Source: Alphaproteobacteria bacterium 41-28
GTDB lineage: Bacteria; Pseudomonadota; Alphaproteobacteria; UBA9655
Direction of reading: 5' to 3'
DNA length: 59,165 nucleotides
Assembly: GCA_001897795.1 (NCBI GenBank)
Contig: MKUL01000052.1
Coordinates: forward strand, 1-59,165
Below are positions 53,100-59,165 of this stretch, piece after piece. The translations under genes were made by a program, and so were the position numbers. The notes beneath the pieces are model-generated. The model saw only the letters and a list, made by a program, of their open reading frames with translations, did not search any database and was not told the origin of the DNA. Within the stretch, counting starts at the first letter, position 1. The number at the start of each line of letters is the position of its first letter.

Positions 53100-53870
53100 T
53101 TAAAACAACAACGCCGTCAAAAAATAGTTCGCAATGAGAATGAGAATTGACGCTGACACAACGGCTGACGTTGTTGCCTTTCCAACCCCGATCGCGCCTC
53201 CCTTTGAATTAAAGCCATGATAGCAACCCATGAGTGAAATGATGAAACCAAAGGCAGCAGCTTTGATGAGTCCCGAAGTGACATCTCCTAACTGCAAAAA
53301 GTCAAAAGTTTGTTTAAGATAGGAAGCAGGATTAAAGCCAAGACGGTAGACGCTTACGATGTAACCTCCAAATACACCAATCGTATCTGCAACAAGAACG
53401 AGAAGAGGCAGCACAACCACCCCTGCCAAAAGTCGAGGGGCAATAAGGTATTTTTGAGGATTTGTCGAAAGGGTGATCAGTGCGTCGATTTGCTCAGTCA
53501 CACGCATGGTTCCAATTTCTGCAGCCATAGCTGCTCCAATGCGGCCCGATATCATAAGCCCTGCAAGGACAGGTCCCAGCTCTCGGGTCATGGAAAGGAC
53601 GACAACGCTTGCAATTGCATTTTCAGCGTTAAAACGAGAAAATCCTGTATAACTTTGAAGGGCGAGAACCATTCCTGTAAAAAAGGCTGTTAAACCCACA
53701 ACCGGCAAAGATAAATACCCAATTTCCCAAAACTGACGTAGGATTTGGCGCATATAATAAGGGGGCTGCAATCCTTGAATAAGTGAATTAATTAGGAAGA
53801 GGGTCAAACGTCCAGTCGAAGCTAGGAAATCTAAGGAGACGCGACCAATACTCGCAAGAGCCCATACCAT
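53100..53870 (-). CDS. mlaE: MlaE-type ABC permease
   Basis: A 256-aa MlaE (YrbE) permease of the phospholipid trafficking (Mla) system. I prefer the ATG at 53870, with AAGGAG upstream; it shares one base with the alr stop (TGATG). Conserved blocks: LVGLTAFFTGMVLALQ-like VVGLTAFFTGMVLALQSY, ELGPVLAGLMISGRIGAAMAAEIGTMRVTEQIDAL, and KAAAFGFIISLMGCYHGF. About five membrane segments. The partner ATPase MlaF and MlaD are not in this window. Confidence 0.93.
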   Translation of the reverse strand: MVWALASIGRVSLDFLASTGRLTLFLINSLIQGLQPPYYMRQILRQFWEIGYLSLPVVGLTAFFTGMVLALQSYTGFSRFNAENAIASVVVLSMTRELGPVLAGLMISGRIGAAMAAEIGTMRVTEQIDALITLSTNPQKYLIAPRLLAGVVVLPLLVLVADTIGVFGGYIVSVYRLGFNPASYLKQTFDFLQLGDVTSGLIKAAAFGFIISLMGCYHGFNSKGGAIGVGKATTSAVVSASILILIANYFLTALLF

Positions 53871-55009
53871 CAAGCGACTCCTTTTGTTTTTTGGGTGTTA
53901 AGATAAAATCGCTCAAACCGTGTGCCAATACGGGTGAAGAGTTCCCAAGAAACCGTCCCCGCCTTTTCAGCAAGTTTATCGGCGTGGATGTTATCTCCAA
54001 AAAGCTCGACCCAATCACCGGCATGAATTTGAGGTGAGGGAACATCCGTTACATCGATGGTAAATAAGTCCATGGAAATCCTTCCCACAACTGGCAATAC
54101 ATGCCCATCAAAATAAACTTCTCCGCGATTGCTAAGGCTTCTTAAATAGCCATCCGCATATCCTACACCGACAGTTGCAATCCGAGAAGGCCGCATTGCA
54201 ATAAACGTGGCATCATACCCAATGGATTCCCCACGAGCGATTTCATTGATTTGTAAAATTTGAGCGTATGCCTTAAGGGCAGGTTTTAATGTATAATCAC
54301 CATGAGCCACGGTTGAGCGGCATCCTGTCAGAGCCAAACCTGCACGGATTAAATCATAATGATATTCAGGAGCTATAAAGAACCCCCCACTTCCTGAAAG
54401 GCTCGCAAGCGCAAAAGGAAAACGACTTTGTATGGTCTCAAATAAAAGGCGTTGAGTTTCATTCATGGGGTGGGTGCTTTGATAAGCACAGGCAAGATGA
54501 CTCATCACACATACGATTTCTGTATGAGAGAGGTCAGCTAAATCTAGGCTTTTGATATGTTGTGAAGGAATCCCCGTTCGGGTCATACCCGTGTCAAAAT
54601 GAAGCGCAGCTTTGAGGCACTTTTGCTTTTTCCTAGAAAACGTATTCCAAACTTGAACTTGCGCAGGATCGCTGAGGACTGGAATAAGATTAAAACGGGC
54701 ATAGACAGCTTCGTCTCCTTCCCGAAGTCCATTCAATACATAAATGGAAGCATCTTCCCCTACAAAGCACTTAAGCTCAATCGCTTCGGTCAAATGAGCC
54801 AGAAAAAAATGGCGACACCCTATCTGATAAAGATGAGAGGAAACTTCTTTGACTCCCATGCCATAAGCATTTGCCTTAAGGACGGCAGCACAAAAAGCTC
54901 CTTTTCTGAGTCGAGCACAAAGGGTGCGATAGTTGTGAGACACAGCATCCAAGTCAATGACCAAGGCCAAAGGAACAGAGGGCGGTTGGGGGAAGCTGAC
55001 CTTAACCAT
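53870..55009 (-). CDS. alr: Alanine racemase
   Basis: A 379-aa PLP enzyme that makes D-alanine for peptidoglycan. The PLP Lys is in VLKANAYGMG (~45), the catalytic Tyr in GYDATFI, and the second-domain motif GVGYADGYLRSLSNRG is intact. It overlaps dnaB by 8 bases and is coupled to mlaE. dnaB-alr is a conserved alphaproteobacterial order. It shows that the bacterium makes a cell wall. Confidence 0.95.
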   Translation of the reverse strand: MVKVSFPQPPSVPLALVIDLDAVSHNYRTLCARLRKGAFCAAVLKANAYGMGVKEVSSHLYQIGCRHFFLAHLTEAIELKCFVGEDASIYVLNGLREGDEAVYARFNLIPVLSDPAQVQVWNTFSRKKQKCLKAALHFDTGMTRTGIPSQHIKSLDLADLSHTEIVCVMSHLACAYQSTHPMNETQRLLFETIQSRFPFALASLSGSGGFFIAPEYHYDLIRAGLALTGCRSTVAHGDYTLKPALKAYAQILQINEIARGESIGYDATFIAMRPSRIATVGVGYADGYLRSLSNRGEVYFDGHVLPVVGRISMDLFTIDVTDVPSPQIHAGDWVELFGDNIHADKLAEKAGTVSWELFTRIGTRFERFYLNTQKTKGVA

Positions 55010-56486
55010 AATTCACCGCTAAGTGGGCAGGATCTGCCAGGTCAGAAAATTTCGTAAGCCTCCCTTCAAAGTGAAGTTTCACAGTGCTAATGGGGCCATG
55101 CCGTTGTTTAGCAATGATGACTTCCGCCATATTGGCAACCGTATTCAAGGACCTTTCCCATTCAGCAATCTTGTCATCGCTTCCTGTAGGCCTTTTCCGT
55201 GAGAGATAGTATTCCTCACGATAAACGAACATAACCACATCGGAATCTTGCTCGATAGAGCCTGATTCTCTGAGATCAGAAAGTTGGGGTCTTTTATCAT
55301 CGCGTTGTTCTACAGCACGAGAAAGCTGAGAAAGAGCAAGTACGGGGACATTGAGTTCCTTGGCGAGAGCTTTAAGACCCCGCGTAATTTCAGAAAGTTC
55401 TTGAACACGGTTGTCCGCAGATTTCTTTCCAGGAGAGGAGAGAAGTTGAAGATAGTCGATGACAATCATCCCAAGACCTTCTTGCCGTTTGAGGCGCCTA
55501 GCGCGTGTTCTTAAGGCAGGAACGGAAAGAGCAGGCGTATCATCAATAAAAAAAGGCAAAGAATTCAATCTATTTGAAACTTCTACAAGACGGGGAAAGT
55601 CTGATTTGCCGATGTCACCCCTGCGAATAAGGTCTGAGGAAAGCCCTGATTCCTGACCCAAAATACGATTAGCAAGTTGTTCTGATGACATCTCAAGGGA
55701 AAAGAAGGCAACAGCTGCCCCTTCTTTCTTTTCCAATGCTGCACGGGCAGCATTAAAGGCCAAATTGGTGGCGAGAGCTGTTTTTCCCATGGAAGGACGA
55801 CCCGCAAGAATAATAAGGTCAGAGGGGTGAAATCCCCCTAAGCACTCGTCCATCTTTTTAAAACCAGAGGTGACCCCGACAACGTGGCTGTCTCTTTTAT
55901 ACGCAACTTCAGCATTGATAAGAGCTTGCTTAAGGGCTAGGGAGAAAATTTGAAGACCTCGCTCTTGTTGGCCTACGGTTGCAAGGTCGAACAGCTTTTT
56001 TTCAGCAACTTCAATTTGGTCCGTGGCAGAAACATCTAGATCGTATGTGTGAGCATCGTTGACAATGTTTTCACCCACATCAACGAGTTGCCGCCTTAAG
56101 AAAAAGTCATAAATCTTACGCCCGTAATCTTCCGTATTAATAATGGAAATAACAGAAGCGGCGAGTTGGGCTAAATACTGTCCACCACCAACTTCAGATA
56201 AGGCATTATCTCGATCGAAATATTCCTTTAGGGTGATAGGATCGGCAATATGTCCTCGGCTAATGAGGTGACTGATCGCCTCGAAAATCCGCCCGTGTGA
56301 AGGGTCAGAGAAATGCTCTGGCCTTAGAAATTCAGCTACTCTTTCAAAGGCTAAGTTATTATGGAGAAGGGCTCCTAAGAGGGCTTGTTCAGCCTCAAGA
56401 CTATGGGGAGGCAGCCTATCTATAGATGTTTGAGATACACTAAGGGAGACGGAAGGGTCAAGCTGAGGTTGTAAGGCGACGCCCAT
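55002..56486 (-). CDS. dnaB: Replicative DNA helicase
   Basis: A 494-aa DnaB that unwinds DNA at the replication fork. The N-terminal DnaG-interacting domain (PHSLEAEQALLGALLHNNLAFERV) is followed by the RecA-like domain with Walker A AGRPSMGKTALATN (~215), Walker B LGMIVIDYLQLL (~320), and LSQLSRAVEQRDDKRPQLSDLRESGSIEQDSDVV. No intein. GGAGATAACC precedes the ATG. A repeat element separates it from rplI. Confidence 0.97.
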   Translation of the reverse strand: MGVALQPQLDPSVSLSVSQTSIDRLPPHSLEAEQALLGALLHNNLAFERVAEFLRPEHFSDPSHGRIFEAISHLISRGHIADPITLKEYFDRDNALSEVGGGQYLAQLAASVISIINTEDYGRKIYDFFLRRQLVDVGENIVNDAHTYDLDVSATDQIEVAEKKLFDLATVGQQERGLQIFSLALKQALINAEVAYKRDSHVVGVTSGFKKMDECLGGFHPSDLIILAGRPSMGKTALATNLAFNAARAALEKKEGAAVAFFSLEMSSEQLANRILGQESGLSSDLIRRGDIGKSDFPRLVEVSNRLNSLPFFIDDTPALSVPALRTRARRLKRQEGLGMIVIDYLQLLSSPGKKSADNRVQELSEITRGLKALAKELNVPVLALSQLSRAVEQRDDKRPQLSDLRESGSIEQDSDVVMFVYREEYYLSRKRPTGSDDKIAEWERSLNTVANMAEVIIAKQRHGPISTVKLHFEGRLTKFSDLADPAHLAVNYG

Positions 56487-56500
56487 GGTTATCTCCGTTA

Positions 56501-56627
56501 ACAGTGTAGCAGAGTACAGTGTAGCAGAAGAGCAGAAAAGAAGCTTTCACATAATGTCGGAGACTTTCCCTCAAACTCGATCTTTCTGATTTCTGCAATT
56601 CTGCTACACTGTTTTCTGCTATTCTGC
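56501..56627. repeat. CAGTGTAGCAG palindromic element, copy 2
   Basis: The left arm ACAGTGTAGCAGAGTACAGT... (56501 on) and the right arm TTCTGCAATTCTGCTACACTG...ATTCTGC (to 56627) match the element at 22361-22498 in the other orientation. It fills the gap between rplI and dnaB, and the rplI stop (TAG, 56619-56621) lies in its edge. Confidence 0.85.
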
Positions 56628-57122
56628 TTCTTCCGCACTTGTCGTAATCCGCTCCAACGTCTTCGCTTGTGCTTTAGCCTCATCTTCCGACATAGCTACA
56701 TTTACACCAAGAGTAACCATAACTTCTGGATGCAATTGAACGCGAACGGCATGAATTCCAATTGTTTTAATGGGATGGTCAATCTTCACATGGTTTTTGG
56801 TCACATGCTCTTGTTTTAATGCTTCTGCAATGTCTCGAGCACTGACAGACCCATAGAGTTGACCTCCCTCACTGGCCTGACGGATAAGGGTTACCATAGC
56901 CCCTTCCAACCGTTTTGCTAAAACTGCAGCCTCCTCCATATGAGTGAGGTTCAATTTTTCAAGAGCACCCTTTTCTTTTTCGAAATGGGAGATATTTTCC
57001 TTCGTTGCTCTTAATGCGACTTTTTTTGGCAAAAGGAAATTACGAGCAAAACCAGGGCGAACATCCACAATGTCTCCCATCTTACCCAATTTTTCAACAC
57101 GATGTAATAGAATGACTTCCAT
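56619..57122 (-). CDS. rplI: Ribosomal protein bL9
   Basis: A 167-aa bL9 of the large subunit. The N-terminal domain MEVILLHRVEKLGKMGDIVDV..GFARNFLLPKKVALRAT is diagnostic; a long helix leads to the C-terminal domain with LYGSVSARDIAEAL. It is slightly longer than typical (~150 aa); the last residues (AEEAE) and the stop are read from the repeat element. AGGAG precedes the ATG. Confidence 0.96.
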   Translation of the reverse strand: MEVILLHRVEKLGKMGDIVDVRPGFARNFLLPKKVALRATKENISHFEKEKGALEKLNLTHMEEAAVLAKRLEGAMVTLIRQASEGGQLYGSVSARDIAEALKQEHVTKNHVKIDHPIKTIGIHAVRVQLHPEVMVTLGVNVAMSEDEAKAQAKTLERITTSAEEAE

Positions 57123-57188
57123 AATATAGGCTCCTCAGATGAGTCAACTTTCCCTTTTTCTAACAACTTTAAGGCCAAGAAACAACTG

Positions 57189-58103
57189 TTAGTTTGGGGA
57201 AATCTTTTTTTCTATCCAGGGTTTTAAAATTCCCAGTAAAATAACGAATAAAGCTGGCCAAAGAAAAACGAACAGTACAATGTAGAAAATGGTGAGCCCA
57301 ACCGTGGCAAAGGGAGTCTTTTGAATCAATCGGTGCACAACTCCAAGACCAACGAAAAAAAAGGGTAAGATTAAAACACATGTGGCGCTTTTACCTAAAA
57401 GTTCTAAAGACCCAACTCCCACCCAAGAAAGAAAGATAGAGAGCCCCAAAAGAATTAAAAAGCTTTTAGGGACTTCAAGATTTTCAAGCGTTGGAGAAGG
57501 ACGTAAATTTCGCTTAAATCGAATCAGAAGGCCTTGAGCAAGAGTTGCATTGATGAGAATCATGATCGCCCATGAGAATGCGAAAAAACCGGGTAAAAAG
57601 GGAAAAATTTTAATGAGGACTGGTTCAGCATCCTTCAAATGACCTTGAGGATCAAAGGTTTCTAGAAGTGTTTTTACAAGTGCATGAACATCATTTCCTT
57701 GCATCATATAGAGGTAAACTCCTAAAGCCAAAAGCATGATGACACCAGAAGCAAGGGTCAGGTCTCTTAAAAGGAAAGATGAGGGATACCAAACGACTTC
57801 TTTTGAAGACTTCTTACGGTTTAAAAGGGCTCTATTGATCAAAAAGGCAGGTCCCAACGCAGAAAAAACAAAGAATTCTGCTGCGAAAACTGGACCTTCG
57901 ATAAAAAGGACAAAAAGAGTGGCTATAAGAGCTGCCCCATAAAGAGGCCACAAACCGACCCCTAGTCCAACCAAAAATAGGGGAAGAGTTGCAAGATAGG
58001 AAATAAACACGAGACCAGGATAAGAAAACATGTGCAAAAGGGAAAGGGCGGCACTTAACACGCCGCCCAAGACCGTCATTGCCAATATGGCAGGATTATT
58101 CAT
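57189..58103 (-). CDS. DUF2232 membrane protein
   Basis: A 304-aa protein with about eight hydrophobic segments (for example SLLHMFSYPGLVFISYLATLPLFLVGLGVGLWPLYGAALIATLFVLF, FLILLGLSIFLSWVGVGSLELLG). Length, topology and position between rpsR and rplI match the DUF2232 (YybS-like) family found in this ribosomal operon in Alphaproteobacteria. Function unknown. TAAGGG precedes the ATG. Confidence 0.85.
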   Translation of the reverse strand: MNNPAILAMTVLGGVLSAALSLLHMFSYPGLVFISYLATLPLFLVGLGVGLWPLYGAALIATLFVLFIEGPVFAAEFFVFSALGPAFLINRALLNRKKSSKEVVWYPSSFLLRDLTLASGVIMLLALGVYLYMMQGNDVHALVKTLLETFDPQGHLKDAEPVLIKIFPFLPGFFAFSWAIMILINATLAQGLLIRFKRNLRPSPTLENLEVPKSFLILLGLSIFLSWVGVGSLELLGKSATCVLILPFFFVGLGVVHRLIQKTPFATVGLTIFYIVLFVFLWPALFVILLGILKPWIEKKISPN

Positions 58104-58109
58104 TGTCCC

Positions 58110-58352
58110 TTAGTCAAGCACGTAAGGCATTAAGGCTAAAAAGCGGGCTCGCTTAATAGCCTGAGCCAGTTCACGTTGTTTCTTTTGGGAAACAGCTGTA
58201 ATACGGCTAGGAATAATTTTGCCCCGTTCTGTTGTGAACTTTTGCAAAAGTTTGACGTCTTTATAATCAATTGGAATAGCGTCAGGTCCTGAAAAAGGAC
58301 ATGTCTTACGTCGGCGAAAGAAGGGTTTACGTGTTGTAGGAACGGAAGTCAT
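58110..58352 (-). CDS. rpsR: Ribosomal protein bS18
   Basis: An 80-aa bS18 of the small subunit: [63 protein letters not shown]. Overlaps rpsF by 4 bases. Confidence 0.98.
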   Translation of the reverse strand: MTSVPTTRKPFFRRRKTCPFSGPDAIPIDYKDVKLLQKFTTERGKIIPSRITAVSQKKQRELAQAIKRARFLALMPYVLD

Positions 58353-58750
58353 TCTTTGTCTCCTTCTTCAACCAAATTTTCATAACTATCTCTTTCTTCA
58401 AAGATTTCATAACGTCGATCCCTACTTTGCTTACTTTGCATCAAAGGAGATGGTTCAGCATCCAGCATATCAACCTTAAGGGTTAAAAAACGCAAGATGT
58501 CTTCATTAAGACGCATTTGCCGTTCCATCTCTTTCACGGCAGATGAAGGGGCGTCAATATTGAAAAGGACATAATGCCCCTTTCGATTTTTCTTGATGCT
58601 GTAAGCGAGATTCCGAAGACCACAAAATTCAGTTTTGGATACTTCACCCTTACCTTGGGTAAGTATATCCGTTAAATTTGCAGCAAGAGCTTCAACTTGA
58701 GCAGCTGAAAGTTCCTGGCGTGCAATAAAGACCGTTTCATAAAACGACAT
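58349..58750 (-). CDS. rpsF: Ribosomal protein bS6
   Basis: A 133-aa bS6 starting at the ATG 58750 (AGGAGC upstream); a longer frame upstream has no bS6 homology. [30 protein letters not shown] and [49 protein letters not shown] are diagnostic. An acidic tail of ~25 residues follows. It heads the rpsF-rpsR-DUF2232-rplI operon. Confidence 0.97.
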   Translation of the reverse strand: MSFYETVFIARQELSAAQVEALAANLTDILTQGKGEVSKTEFCGLRNLAYSIKKNRKGHYVLFNIDAPSSAVKEMERQMRLNEDILRFLTLKVDMLDAEPSPLMQSKQSRDRRYEIFEERDSYENLVEEGDKE

Positions 58751-59165
58751 TATATACAGCTCCTTATGGCTAATCGTGAGAGCCCTATGCCCCCACAAGC
58801 CGGCTTTGCCGGCAAAGAGTGATTCCTTTATTAAAGGAGATGTCTGGAAAAGGCAAGTCGTCTCTCTCATAAATTCTATGCAGTGTCGAGTACAAAAAAT
58901 CTTAACACCTGACGTTTTTTATTTATCTCTCGCTTTCACCCCACCTCGTCATTCCCGTCCTCGCGAAAGCGGGGAACACGGGAACCCAGTTAAAACAACG
59001 CATTCCAAAGGAATGCAGCCCAATTTTTAATCGATCGAATGAAAACATAAAGAATTTATTAAAAACTGTTTTGTTTCAAAAGGTTCCTGGATTTCCGCTT
59101 TCGCGCACTGGTGTCCGGGGAAAGCGGAAAGTACTTTTAAAAAGAAAAGTTATCCATTGCATCAG
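58751..59165. other. Intergenic region at window edge with diverged MITE-like repeat
   Basis: No gene is supported. 58947-59127 is a diverged relative of the 32038 element (CGTCATTCCCG, GGGAACCCAG, then TTCCTGGATTTCCGC and GGGGAAAGCGGAAAG). The first 180 bases upstream of rpsF presumably hold its promoter. Confidence 0.55.
58947..59127. repeat. Diverged CGTCATTCCCG...CCTGG MITE-like element
   Basis: It starts CGTCATTCCCGTCCTCGCG and has GGGAACCCAG at 58980. The facing arm (TTCCTGGATTTCCGCTTTCG) is near 59093, with a second GCGGAAAG arm at 59123. It shares the CGTCATTCCCG...GGGAACCCAG layout with 32038-32184. Confidence 0.6.

Noticed and set aside
58751..58870. A 40-codon N-terminal extension of rpsF
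   Set aside because: bS6 homology starts exactly at the ATG at 58750, which has a ribosome site.
58776..59030. A plus-strand frame at the right edge
   Set aside because: It reads out of the rpsF upstream region into the diverged repeat and resembles no protein.
1..59165. tRNA, rRNA, tmRNA or riboswitch genes
   Set aside because: I looked through the gaps and saw no cloverleaf with a TTC-loop or other named RNA motif. A dedicated scan could still find one.

Overview
The window looks like the chromosome of an obligately intracellular, low-GC alphaproteobacterium, most likely of the Holosporales type (relatives of Odyssella, Paracaedibacter and Caedibacter). This is inference from gene content: a MipZ-type division ATPase with a J-domain-like neighbour, ThyX, duplicated cold-shock domains, the rpsF-rpsR-DUF2232-rplI-dnaB-alr order, part of a type VI secretion system (T6SS), several secreted proteins with eukaryote-like folds, and many short dispersed palindromic repeats. 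No database search was possible.
Layout. 1-2853: two secreted proteins on the minus strand, a coiled-coil repeat protein cut by the window edge and a protein combining an F-box-like segment with Sel1-like repeats. 3024-6797: ald, a CNNM/CorC-type membrane protein, bolA and tpiA. 6933-9812: a large secreted repeat protein. 10133-19479: a plus-strand T6SS membrane-complex operon (SPOR-domain protein, TssJ-like lipoprotein, TssK, TssL, TssM, TssA). 19530-25187: a small secreted protein, a repeat-dense island, a double cold-shock protein, a coiled-coil protein, tandem EamA permeases and an orphan RHH antitoxin. 25188-28918: secA and two lipoproteins. 29004-33235: three secreted proteins of unknown function plus mipZ and its membrane J-like partner. 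33265-39728: aldehyde dehydrogenase, alpha/beta hydrolase, thyX, a secreted protein with a HicA-like C-terminus, and a YdcH-like protein. 39917-41849: tandem secreted Nudix-like proteins with arginine-rich tails. 41975-47151: lepA, pheT, pheS. 47588-53032: a secreted protein with kinase-like motifs, ferredoxin, a TrpXYZ-like ABC importer and a secreted methyltransferase-like protein. 53100-58750: the minus-strand run rpsF, rpsR, DUF2232, rplI, dnaB, alr, mlaE.
How it fits together. Ordinary housekeeping genes are interleaved with about ten exported proteins. Six of those have a signal peptide whose predicted cleavage site is directly followed by Met-Glu, which suggests a common type of export leader. 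The best candidate for an undescribed system is this set of exported proteins with F-box-like, HicA-like, Nudix-plus-basic-tail, PI-kinase-like and methyltransferase-like regions. They may be host-directed effectors or periplasmic factors. The T6SS cluster lacks sheath, baseplate, tube and ClpV genes here, so those must lie elsewhere. At least six families of short inverted repeats occupy the gaps, and one of them supplies stop codons to flanking genes.
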